NCBI GenBank assembly: GCA_033809015.1 | Contig: JAPXMM010000137.1 | Location: 1-6,505, forward strand | Source of the DNA: DTU049 sp033809015 | GTDB lineage: Bacteria > Bacteroidota > Bacteroidia > Bacteroidales > DTU049 | Direction: 5' to 3' | DNA length: 6,505 nucleotides | Shown here: positions 1 through 5,837 of the stretch, one piece after another | Position numbering within the stretch: the stretch's first letter is position 1 | Layout: the number at the start of each line of letters is the position of its first letter | Translations under genes and position numbers: made by a program | Notes under the pieces: generated by a model | What the model was told of the DNA's origin: nothing | What the model saw: only the letters and a program-made list of their open reading frames with translations | Databases searched by the model: none

Positions 1-2
1 TG

Positions 3-152
3 CAAAACTACATTATGTGGTATGTAGCGATAGGTAAATACCTATCAGAAGGCGTCATTAGTAATACTGGCAGAATGCTTAACCTTGCATCTTCGGATAG
101 ATTTGCCTGGTATGAATATTTTAGAGTAAGTAAAATATCATATATTGTTTGA
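3..152 (+). CDS. C-terminal tail of an unidentified protein (5' truncated by window edge)
   Basis: One frame is open from the left window edge to a TGA at 150-152, encoding the last 49 residues of a protein that starts outside the window. The visible peptide is rich in aromatic residues (MWYVAIGKYL, then DRFAWYEYFRV) and ends SKISYIV. The other two forward frames hit stops within the first 40 bases. The stretch is somewhat richer in G and C than the genes that follow, which fits real coding sequence. I do not recognise the family. Lying upstream of a UDP-GlcNAc 2-epimerase on the same strand, it could belong to the same surface-glycan locus, for instance as a glycosyltransferase tail, but that is only a guess from position. 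The 113-base gap and the promoter-like element before the next gene suggest it is a separate transcription unit. Confidence 0.5.
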   Translation, partial: QNYIMWYVAIGKYLSEGVISNTGRMLNLASSDRFAWYEYFRVSKISYIV

Positions 153-170
153 AACATTTAAAAAATGTTT
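152..170 (+). terminator. Weak AT-only hairpin at the end of the upstream gene
   Basis: AAACATTT at 152-159 and AAATGTTT at 163-170 are perfect 8-bp inverted arms around a 3-nt loop, starting on the last base of the upstream stop codon and followed by a T-rich stretch. The position suits an intrinsic terminator, but the stem has only one G-C pair per side and such hairpins arise easily by chance at this base composition. Confidence 0.25.
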
Positions 171-242
171 GTTAATTTGTTCGTTTCACTCCACCTCCTA
201 ACCCCCCTTCTCTTTTAACTCTTTTATTTAATTTTAAAATTG

Positions 243-250
243 TAACTTTG
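243..250 (+). promoter_or_regulatory. Bacteroidota -7 promoter element (TAnnTTTG) for the glycan operon
   Basis: TAACTTTG matches the Bacteroidota -7 consensus TAnnTTTG exactly and ends 15 bases before the ATG of the epimerase gene. Transcription would be expected to start a few bases downstream, around 255-258, leaving a leader of only about 8-11 nt. No clear -33 TTG was found at the usual distance; the expected region (about 218-224) is pyrimidine rich. No Shine-Dalgarno sequence lies between the element and the ATG, which is normal for this phylum. The match is seen; promoter activity is inferred. Confidence 0.55.
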
Positions 251-265
251 CTATAAATTTATTCT

Positions 266-1402
266 ATGAAAATTTGTAATGTCATAGGGGCTAGACCACA
301 AATTATTAAAGCTGCCGCTCTTAGTAGAGTGATTAATGAATCTTTCAATGATAAAATCGAAGATATCATCATTCATACAGGGCAACATTATGATTCGAAT
401 ATGTCTGGTGTTTTTTTCAATGAAATGGAAATACCCTTACCTACTGAAAATCTTGGCATTGGCTCTGCTAGTCATTCTGTTCAAACTGCAAAAATGTTAG
501 AAAAAATTGAACAAGTTTTTATTAAATATAATCCAGATGTAGTTGTTTTATACGGTGATACAAATAGCACTCTTGCAGCTTCTATATCTGCTATTAAAAT
601 GAACATCCCTGTCGCTCACATCGAGGCAGGATTAAGGTCTTTTAATAAAAAAATGCCTGAAGAAATTAACCGAATTGTATGTGATCACTCTTCTACATTA
701 CTATTTTCTCCTACTATCACTGGTCTCAGAAATCTGCTAAATGAAGGATTTCATTTAGACTCTCTCCCACCCTATTCATCTGATAATCCAGCCGTATTTT
801 TGTCTGGAGACATAATGTATGATAATAGTCTTTTTTACAGAGATAAAGCTTTTAGATTATCAAATATTATAGAAAAATTAAAACTTGATGATAAAAAATT
901 TGTTTTGGCTACTATTCATCGCAATACTAATACTGATGAGCCTGACAGATTAAAAGAGATTTTAGAAAAATTGAATGCCATAGCTACGCAAACTAATTAT
1001 AGTGTCGTTTTTCCCATTCATCCTAGAACAAAAAAATTAATAAAAGAGTTTGATTTAATTGCTTTGTTGAAAAATATTATCGTAATAGAACCATTATCTT
1101 TTTTTGATATGATAGTTATGGAAAATACTGCTGCATTGATTTTAACTGACTCTGGTGGTGTACAAAAAGAAGCTTATTTCTATCATAAGCCTTGCATAAT
1201 TATGCGTCAAGAAACTGAATGGATAGAAATATTGCAAGCTGGTACTGGTGCTTTAGAGCCACAGAATATAGATGAATTTATTGCTTTAGTTAATAGATTT
1301 ATTAATAATCCTCCTAATTTTTTCCCAGATTATTTTGGCAATGGACACACTGCTCAATATATTTGCGAAAAATTATTATTGTTTAACAACTTAAAATCAT
1401 AG
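266..1402 (+). CDS. wecB: UDP-N-acetylglucosamine 2-epimerase, non-hydrolysing (WecB family)
   Basis: This cytosolic enzyme interconverts UDP-GlcNAc and UDP-ManNAc, the precursor of ManNAc and ManNAcA units in surface polysaccharides. At 378 residues it has the usual family length and a complete two-domain Rossmann layout. Visible motifs are GARPQIIKAA at 8-17 (with R10 and K15), HTGQHYD at 37-43, YGDTNS at 96-101 (D98), HIEAGLRS at 118-125 (E120), PEEINR at 131-136 (E132, R136), TIHRNTN at 216-222 (H218) and TDSGGVQKEA at 294-303. By alignment from memory, D98, E120, E132, R136 and H218 match the catalytic or substrate-contact positions D95, E117, E131, R135 and H213 of E. coli WecB, so the protein should be active. 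The ATG at 266 is right for the N-terminal motif and follows a Bacteroidota promoter element. The next gene starts 10 nt after the stop, so this is probably the first gene of a four-gene operon. The family is clear; the final sugar product is not. Confidence 0.95.
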   Translation: MKICNVIGARPQIIKAAALSRVINESFNDKIEDIIIHTGQHYDSNMSGVFFNEMEIPLPTENLGIGSASHSVQTAKMLEKIEQVFIKYNPDVVVLYGDTNSTLAASISAIKMNIPVAHIEAGLRSFNKKMPEEINRIVCDHSSTLLFSPTITGLRNLLNEGFHLDSLPPYSSDNPAVFLSGDIMYDNSLFYRDKAFRLSNIIEKLKLDDKKFVLATIHRNTNTDEPDRLKEILEKLNAIATQTNYSVVFPIHPRTKKLIKEFDLIALLKNIIVIEPLSFFDMIVMENTAALILTDSGGVQKEAYFYHKPCIIMRQETEWIEILQAGTGALEPQNIDEFIALVNRFINNPPNFFPDYFGNGHTAQYICEKLLLFNNLKS

Positions 1403-1412
1403 TAGTTAATTT

Positions 1413-1823
1413 ATGAAAATACAAGATCCAGAATATGCAGATTTTTTGCAAGGGAGTTTCAAAGTTTATCGATGGGGAGCTAGAATATCATTAGTTACAT
1501 TAGTCTTCTTTTTGCTCAATAGATGGTGGGGAATAGCAGGCAAAGAATGGTGGGCTGTTTTATTAGCTTTAAGTATTTATGGTACTATTATGCCTTTTAT
1601 TCAACCATCCAATTGGTCTTTTAAAACAAAAATTTCGCACGGTATCTTTGCTTATCTAATGCTGCATTTAGATATGTTTATTTATTGCTGGCTTATTTCT
1701 AGAATGCCTTTGAAATTTTTTGCTAATTTTTTACCTCAATTACTTTTCCCCTTTGGGTGGACTGTAATATTTCAACTAATAGTTTATTTATTTAAACAGA
1801 AAAATAAAAATTTAGATGAGTAA
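1413..1823 (+). CDS. Small four-helix integral membrane protein of unknown function
   Basis: I do not recognise a family for this 136-residue protein. It begins with a short polar segment (MKIQDPEYADF), followed by four likely membrane helices at about 22-38, 46-64, 76-96 and 104-126. It ends with a short charged tail (KQKNKNLDE). Tryptophans cluster at the helix ends (RWWG at 37-40, EWW at 45-47, SNW at 66-68), as in membrane-interface residues. There is no signal peptide or lipobox. Proline and aromatic residues (PFIQPSNW at 61-68, LPQLLFPFGW at 107-116) sit in or near helices. Its start lies 10 nt after the epimerase stop, and its last 8 bases overlap the deacetylase-like gene, so it is firmly embedded in the glycan operon. 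A role as a membrane partner for polymer modification or carrier handling is possible, but inferred only from position. A plain structural membrane protein is equally possible. Confidence 0.85.
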   Translation: MKIQDPEYADFLQGSFKVYRWGARISLVTLVFFLLNRWWGIAGKEWWAVLLALSIYGTIMPFIQPSNWSFKTKISHGIFAYLMLHLDMFIYCWLISRMPLKFFANFLPQLLFPFGWTVIFQLIVYLFKQKNKNLDE

Positions 1824-3117
1824 TTCTATAGTGATATACTCAGATTTTGTTTCTGATAGGCTAAAATTTACTTTAAATTTTATTTTTAATCAAGTACTAG
1901 AGCTACCTTATGTTTTGACAACTAATACCAATACTTTCGCTCATATTAATTATAGTATTCTCCCCAATGATAACAGCATAAATATTTTAAAAACATCACC
2001 AATTTTAAATGATGGATATTTCTCTGATTTATTGCCAGAAATAGCAAAATCACAAAATAATTTATCGCTATTTCCTGTAAATAATGAAAATTTTTTCTGT
2101 CAAGATATTTTCTCTGCGGTGTTTTATTGCATTTCTGGATGGGAAAGATATTTTTCTAACAATTATGATATGCATGGTAGATTTCTACCAATGAATTCAG
2201 CTATTTTTCACGATAATTTTAATTTCATTTTCCCTTGGGTCGATAAATGGATTTTTTTACTAGCTAAAGAGTTAAAAATTAAATTTAATGATTTACCTAT
2301 TCAGTTCGAGAAGATATATAAATTACAAGTTACTATTGATATAGATATGGCTTACTCATATTTGTGTAAAAGTTTTTATAGAAATTTTGGTGGTGCTATT
2401 AGAGATTTTGTAAATTTTAAGTTTAAACATGTTTTTGATAGATTATTCACACTTTTACACTTCAAAAATGATGTTTTTGATACTTTTGATTTATTATTAC
2501 AATTAGAAAAATTTTTGCAAAATCAATTAATTTTTTTCTTTTTAGTTTCAGACAAAACAACAAAATTTGATAAAAATAATTCAATAAATTGCTCAAAATT
2601 TCAAAATCTTATAAAAAATATTTCTAATTCACATGCAGTAGGGCTGCACTATAGCTATTATTCCAAAAATGATTCTGACTTGATAGAAAAAGATAAATTT
2701 TTTTTAGAACATTTAATTGATAAACCTATTAATAAAGGCAGAGCACATTACCTTAGATTAGATATACCTCAAATGAATCTCATCGCTAATGCTGGCTTCA
2801 CAGATGATTTCTCTATTGGTTATGCTTCTATGCCAGGATTTCCATTGGGAACAGCTCATCCAGTATTCTTCTATGATTTAATTAATGATAAGCAAACTGC
2901 CTTATTATTACATCAAACAGCTATAATGGATAGCAGTTTTGTAGATTATAAAAAAACCAATCCAAATGATTTCTCACAGAGTTTTGATGATATACAAGCG
3001 TCTATGATTCTCGGTGGTGAATTAGTAATTTTGCTACATAATGAAAGTTTTACTAATCAAAATAGATGGAACAATTGGAGTAATTTCTTTGTCAATTTTT
3101 TAAAAAATATGAGATGA
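1816..3117 (+). CDS. DUF7033 / polysaccharide deacetylase-like protein
   Basis: This 433-residue protein has the two-part plan of a Bacteroidota family annotated as polysaccharide deacetylases with an N-terminal DUF7033 domain. The N-terminal half carries the marker segments ISGWERYF (106-113), DMHGRFLP (118-125) and FPWVDKW (139-145). The C-terminal half has the NodB-like landmarks: TIDIDMAY at 173-180 with D175 and D177 in place of TFDDG, FFFLVSD at 240-246, GLHYSYYS at 276-283 with H278, GRAHYLR at 308-314 and DFSIGYASMPGF at 331-342. In NodB enzymes the Asp and His residues bind a divalent metal and the reaction removes N- or O-acetyl groups from a polysaccharide. Only one His of the usual H-x3-H pair is visible here, and the Pro I expect after it (GLHPSY) is Tyr, so activity is uncertain. 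There is no signal peptide or membrane helix, suggesting a cytoplasmic protein acting on a precursor or lipid-linked sugar. The start overlaps the previous gene by 8 nt. Confidence 0.82.
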   Translation: MSNSIVIYSDFVSDRLKFTLNFIFNQVLELPYVLTTNTNTFAHINYSILPNDNSINILKTSPILNDGYFSDLLPEIAKSQNNLSLFPVNNENFFCQDIFSAVFYCISGWERYFSNNYDMHGRFLPMNSAIFHDNFNFIFPWVDKWIFLLAKELKIKFNDLPIQFEKIYKLQVTIDIDMAYSYLCKSFYRNFGGAIRDFVNFKFKHVFDRLFTLLHFKNDVFDTFDLLLQLEKFLQNQLIFFFLVSDKTTKFDKNNSINCSKFQNLIKNISNSHAVGLHYSYYSKNDSDLIEKDKFFLEHLIDKPINKGRAHYLRLDIPQMNLIANAGFTDDFSIGYASMPGFPLGTAHPVFFYDLINDKQTALLLHQTAIMDSSFVDYKKTNPNDFSQSFDDIQASMILGGELVILLHNESFTNQNRWNNWSNFFVNFLKNMR

Positions 3118-3998
3118 CCTGGCAGCTAATAAATAGAAATAATATTGATATAGATAAATGGAATTATGCAGTTGATAATTCTGCTAATTATCATATTTCT
3201 GGACTTAGCTGGTATCTGGATTTAGTAGCACCAAATTGGCATGGCCTGGTATGGAATGATTATGAAATAGTGTTTCCTTTTTCTAAAAAAAAGAAATATT
3301 GCATTCCATATTTTTTTCAACCTCCGATGATTACAAATTTAAGGTTATACTCTCTTATTAGTATTAATGAAGATATTTATCTTTCACTTTTAGAAACTAT
3401 TAAAAAAAATGTTTGGTATGCAGATTTTTATTTAGAAGATATCGAATTTACCAATGAGTTTACAAAACTATATAGGAAAAATTATATTTTAGATTTAAAA
3501 GATATCACCGATTTACATGATATTTTGAGTTCTCATCATTGTAGAAAAATTAAAAAATTTGAAAAATTAAATTATCAATTCATTCATTTGACCAATATTT
3601 CAGAAGATTTTTTGGATGATTATTTATGTAATTCTAAATATTTGATTACACTTCAAAACATTAGGAAAATTATCATTGCATTAGGCAAATGTTTTGAAAA
3701 TAAACATATCGGCGGTTGGTGGGCTATTAAGCAGAATGATGATATCTTATCAATAGCTTTAATTTCAGAGTACCAAAATAAATTAGTCTTGCATGCTTTT
3801 GCTTCAAATGAAAATGGTAAAAAGCAAGGTGCCATGCATTTTTTGATTTATCAGATAATCAAACAAGCTCAAAATAATGGCATTAATATTATCGATTTCG
3901 ATGGTGGTAATGACGATAAAATGGCTTTCTTTTATCAAGGTTTTGGTGGCAAACCATATAAATATATCGAATTAATCTTTAAAAAAATTAAAATTTAG
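3114..3998 (+). CDS. FemAB/GNAT-like acyltransferase
   Basis: This 294-residue protein resembles the FemAB-like double-GNAT acyltransferases common in Bacteroidota glycan loci. The N-terminal half has SWYLDLVAPNW at 32-42, followed by the conserved IPYFFQPPMI stretch at 64-73. A middle segment, NYILDL at 123-128 followed by SSHHCRKIKKFEK at 139-151, matches the family pattern of a basic N-x-R-R-x-I-K-K-A helix start. The second GNAT domain spans about 200-290, with GGWWAI at 200-205, a run with HAFASNENGKKQGAMHFLIY, then IDFDGGNDD at 260-268 and FFYQGFGGKPYKY at 272-284. The family transfers acyl or aminoacyl groups onto peptidoglycan precursors or polysaccharide sugars; the substrate here is unknown. 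The start shares an ATGA overlap with the deacetylase-like stop, so translation is probably coupled. A simple joint model is deacetylation of an N-acetyl group followed by re-acylation of the freed amine. This is inference. It appears to be the last gene of the operon. Confidence 0.8.
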   Translation: MTWQLINRNNIDIDKWNYAVDNSANYHISGLSWYLDLVAPNWHGLVWNDYEIVFPFSKKKKYCIPYFFQPPMITNLRLYSLISINEDIYLSLLETIKKNVWYADFYLEDIEFTNEFTKLYRKNYILDLKDITDLHDILSSHHCRKIKKFEKLNYQFIHLTNISEDFLDDYLCNSKYLITLQNIRKIIIALGKCFENKHIGGWWAIKQNDDILSIALISEYQNKLVLHAFASNENGKKQGAMHFLIYQIIKQAQNNGINIIDFDGGNDDKMAFFYQGFGGKPYKYIELIFKKIKI

Positions 3999-4035
3999 TT
4001 TTTTTGAATTAAGAGTTTAGATAATGATTTTTTTC

Positions 4036-4056
4036 TAAAATTATTTATTAATTTTA
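4036..4056 (+). terminator. AT-only hairpin after the glycan operon
   Basis: TAAAATTA at 4036-4043 and TAATTTTA at 4049-4056 form a perfect 8-bp stem around a 5-nt loop, 38 bases after the acyltransferase stop. It is the best stem in the 92-base gap before the next gene but has no G-C pair, so it may be chance. A change of transcription unit here is plausible because the gap is much longer than those inside the operon. Confidence 0.2.
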
Positions 4057-4090
4057 CCTAACAAAATATTAAACAAAATTTTTATAACTT

Positions 4091-4705
4091 ATGAAAAATA
4101 AAATTAATTTTTTATTTGTTTTAGTTATCATACTATTTAGCTGTAATAATAATGATATTGGATATAATGCTGATTATAAATTTAGTGATTTGATTATTCA
4201 AAACATTTTTAGTAAAAATAAAGAAATTCCAATAATTACAAACAAAGCAGAGATTTATAATTTACTAGGAGCTCCTAAAAAAATAAGATCAGATATGCCT
4301 GTTAACTTATTAGAAAATGATAAATGGGTAAGATACAATTCTACACATTATATTTGGGACGATTATTATTATGTTGAGATAAATGGTGTTCTATTTTTAG
4401 GGAATATTTTCTTTAAAAATAATAAAGATATCAAATTGGTTGCGAACAAAGATATAATTTTTAATAAAAATACTAGAATGTCTTTTATAAAAAGAAAATT
4501 TCCTGATTCATATAATGATAGATACGCTTTATCTCACCATTCATCTTTATATAACCCAGATGAATTAAAAAAAGATATTATATCTGTACCATTTAATACT
4601 CATTATGGGACAATGATTTTCTATTTTTATAATAATAGATTATATTATTTAGATACAGGTATAGGTATTATTGAATCATACAAAGAGGAACATGGTGGGA
4701 TATAA
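4091..4705 (+). CDS. Predicted lipoprotein of unknown function
   Basis: The 204-residue product starts with a clear lipoprotein signal peptide: a short basic start (MKNKIN), a hydrophobic core (FLFVLVIIL at 7-15) and the lipobox LFSC, with C18 as the predicted lipidated residue. The mature start, CNNNDIG, is polar as is usual. The signal peptide supports the ATG at 4091. The body is rich in Asn, Lys, Tyr and Ile, with no membrane segment. ITNKAEIYNLLGAPKKIRSD at 49-68 resembles the N-terminal helix-turn of small BamE/SmpA-like lipoproteins (x-LLGxPxK-x-R), but the similarity is short and not enough to assign a family. A later segment, NKNTRMSFIKRKFPDSY at 125-141, looks like a second helix leading into a strand-rich end. 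It probably sits on the inner leaflet of the outer membrane or on the surface. A second lipoprotein-like gene begins 22 nt downstream, so the two may be co-transcribed. Confidence 0.75.
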   Translation: MKNKINFLFVLVIILFSCNNNDIGYNADYKFSDLIIQNIFSKNKEIPIITNKAEIYNLLGAPKKIRSDMPVNLLENDKWVRYNSTHYIWDDYYYVEINGVLFLGNIFFKNNKDIKLVANKDIIFNKNTRMSFIKRKFPDSYNDRYALSHHSSLYNPDELKKDIISVPFNTHYGTMIFYFYNNRLYYLDTGIGIIESYKEEHGGI

Positions 4706-4727
4706 CGAACAAACCAATTATAATTAT

Positions 4728-4837
4728 ATGAAAAGATTTATTTAATTGTATTTCTTAGTGTAATTTCATCATGTAGCACAATAAACATTAAATATCCTAA
4801 AACAATAAATCAAACAAACAAAAATGGAAAATATGGT
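4728..4837 (+). pseudogene. Frameshifted start and signal peptide of the MORN-like lipoprotein gene
   Basis: The frame of the downstream gene stays open to 4724 and encodes KIYLIVFLSVISSC, a textbook lipoprotein signal core with lipobox VISSC (TGT at 4772-4774), followed by STINIKYPKTINQTNKNGKYG leading directly into the downstream body. No ATG, GTG or TTG occurs in that frame before the TTG at 4838. The only nearby ATG, at 4728, is one base out of register and reads MKRFI then a stop. Adding one A to the AAAA run at 4731-4734 would give MKKIYLIVFLSVISSC with C16 and a 146-residue protein. The gene therefore appears inactivated, phase-variable or affected by a sequencing error. Initiation at a rare ATT (4736) is a remote alternative. 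The frames are read directly; the cause is inference. Confidence 0.7.
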
Positions 4838-5167
4838 TTGTGGATTGAGAAAGATAGCACAACTAAAAATATTATTATAGCTGGTTATAAAAATAATATG
4901 AAAAATGGCTGCTATATTGAGTACATAGACTTAACTAATTGTAATAATACAATGTTTGAAAATATGTTTTCATATAAAGATGAGAAACTTTGTTTTGATA
5001 TTGTGAATTATGCATGCCAAATAGGTTACGTAATATGTGTAGGTAAGTCTAAAAATAACATGAGAATTGGTTCCTGGAATTATTTTTTAAATAATGGATA
5101 TAATTTCAAAACAATTAAATACAAAAATGGTAGTATAAAATATATAATTTTACATAGCTATATATAA
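4838..5167 (+). CDS. MORN-like (YwqK-type) repeat protein, body of a predicted lipoprotein
   Basis: The longest uninterrupted reading with an accepted start uses TTG at 4838 and gives 109 residues, but this start is probably not the natural one because the same frame encodes a lipoprotein signal peptide just upstream. The body shows degenerate MORN-like units of the G-x-W/Y type: KNGKYGLWIEKD spanning the TTG, YKNNMKNGCYIEY at 17-29, and GKSKNNMRIGSWNYFLNNG at 69-87 followed by YKNGSIKY at 95-102. This pattern recalls the MORN variant repeats of YwqK-type proteins, which form extended beta-hairpin arrays and are often surface or periplasmic lipoproteins in Bacteroidota. No catalytic residues are expected in such a protein, and its partner is unknown. 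It lies downstream of another lipoprotein gene on the same strand. If the upstream frameshift is real in the organism, the protein is not exported as written. Confidence 0.6.
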   Translation: MWIEKDSTTKNIIIAGYKNNMKNGCYIEYIDLTNCNNTMFENMFSYKDEKLCFDIVNYACQIGYVICVGKSKNNMRIGSWNYFLNNGYNFKTIKYKNGSIKYIILHSYI

Positions 5168-5187
5168 TAAAAAATCTATTTTAGCTA

Positions 5188-5204
5188 TAAAAATTATATT
5201 TTTA
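5188..5204 (+). terminator. Weak hairpin after the MORN-like gene
   Basis: TAAAAAT at 5188-5194 and ATTTTTA at 5198-5204 are perfect 7-bp arms with a 3-nt loop, 20 bases after the stop codon and with a T run in the 3' arm. It contains no G-C pair and is supported mainly by position; the palindrome at 5290-5323 is a stronger terminator candidate. Confidence 0.2.
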
Positions 5205-5289
5205 GTATTTAATTTATAATAAATCTATACTCTTACAATAAATCGTAAGCTCTATTAAAACCGCATTGGGAAACGAATTTTTTAACAAA

Positions 5290-5323
5290 TTTATTTGGGC
5301 AATTAATTAATTGCCCAAATAAA
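5290..5323. terminator. Perfect 34-bp palindrome, probable bidirectional terminator
   Basis: The 17-base half TTTATTTGGGCAATTAA is followed at once by its exact reverse complement. As RNA this folds into a stem of about 15 bp with a 4-nt loop and a GGGC/GCCC block that makes it much more stable than anything else in the intergenic region. The outer arms are T-rich on one side and A-rich on the other, so it could terminate transcription from either direction. It lies 122 nt after the MORN-like stop. A symmetric protein-binding site is the main alternative reading. Confidence 0.55.
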
Positions 5324-5424
5324 ACATGTGTATAATCAAAGCATTTCTTATTGGAGATTTTTCATTTTATATATGTTTAAAATAATATATGATATAATAA
5401 GTAAAATAAATTATTATCAATACT

Positions 5425-5445
5425 TTTCTAATTATAAATTAGAAA
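5425..5445. repeat. Short AT-rich inverted repeat
   Basis: TTTCTAATT at 5425-5433 and AATTAGAAA at 5437-5445 are perfect 9-bp arms around a 3-nt ATA loop. It lies midway in the gene-free region with no adjacent gene end. Function is unknown and chance formation is possible at this base composition. Confidence 0.35.
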
Positions 5446-5686
5446 GATAATTATAATAAGTTAAATTTTGAAAAATATTTTTATTAAATCTTGATAATTA
5501 TTGGTTTATAATATATAAATATTATTGATCAAATATCATAGTTTATTTTAAACATAAAATATATAATCGTTTAAATCACTTTATAACAGATGCATAGAAA
5601 ATATTTTTTAAGTTAACATATATCCCACTTTTATGCCACTTCCAATTTACAAATGTAATTCTTAAAAAAATATCCCTCATTTTACC

Positions 5687-5760
5687 TTTAAAAACTTTTC
5701 TTTTCTTGGCTTCGCTGCGAGCTTCGCTTACTCAGCCACAATAAAAGAAAAGTTTTTAAA
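5687..5760. repeat. 74-nt hairpin element: 18-bp AT-rich arms around a GC-rich core
   Basis: The arms TTTAAAAACTTTTCTTTT (5687-5704) and its exact reverse complement (5743-5760) enclose 38 bases that are about 55% G+C, against roughly 10% in the arms. Inside, TGGCT (5707-5711) pairs with AGCCA (5734-5738), extending the structure. The centre holds two partial copies of GCTTCGCT (5709-5716 in the form GCTTCGCT, and 5721-5728) and small self-complementary pieces such as TCGC/GCGA. The layout resembles a REP-like or MITE-like dispersed palindromic element, or a large structured RNA or terminator. It contains no gene. The structure is read directly; mobility is inferred. Confidence 0.6.
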
Positions 5761-5837
5761 ATGTTATTTTATTCAAATAAATATTTTAAATTTGCTTAAA
5801 AAATAGATATAAATATTCAATTTTAATATATTAAAAT

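Larger units (their letters stand above)
5168..5837 (+). other. Long gene-free AT-rich intergenic region
   Basis: About 670 bases separate the MORN-like gene from the barrel gene. All six frames are broken by stops and I see no start with a plausible signal peptide or domain. No RNA gene could be recognised by eye. The notable contents are a 34-bp perfect palindrome at 5290-5323, a small hairpin at 5425-5445 and a 74-nt hairpin at 5687-5760; the rest is low-complexity A/T. No transposase remnant was recognised, and no TAnnTTTG element was found upstream of the barrel gene's ATG. Confidence 0.7.

Noticed and set aside
192..199. Fragment of a 16S rRNA gene end
   Set aside because: Only the eight-base CACCTCCT core matches; the flanking bases do not resemble the rest of a 16S 3' end.
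3653..3835. A 60-residue open frame on the minus strand
   Set aside because: It lies wholly inside the well-supported acyltransferase gene, has no recognisable domain or signal peptide, and looks like an antisense shadow.
3981..4005. A-run and T-run around the acyltransferase stop as a terminator
   Set aside because: Pairing would be only seven A-T pairs across an 11-nt loop, which is unstable and expected by chance here.
4728..4745. ATG reading MKRFI then a stop, as a separate tiny gene
   Set aside because: Five codons with nothing to support them; better explained as the displaced start of the downstream lipoprotein gene.
4838..4840. TTG as the natural start of the MORN-like gene
   Set aside because: The same frame upstream encodes a lipoprotein signal peptide and the first MORN-like unit begins before the TTG, so the codon is more likely internal.
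5290..5760. Insertion-sequence remnant bounded by the two inverted repeats
   Set aside because: The 34-bp palindrome and the 74-nt hairpin share no sequence, and no transposase fragment was recognised between or beside them.
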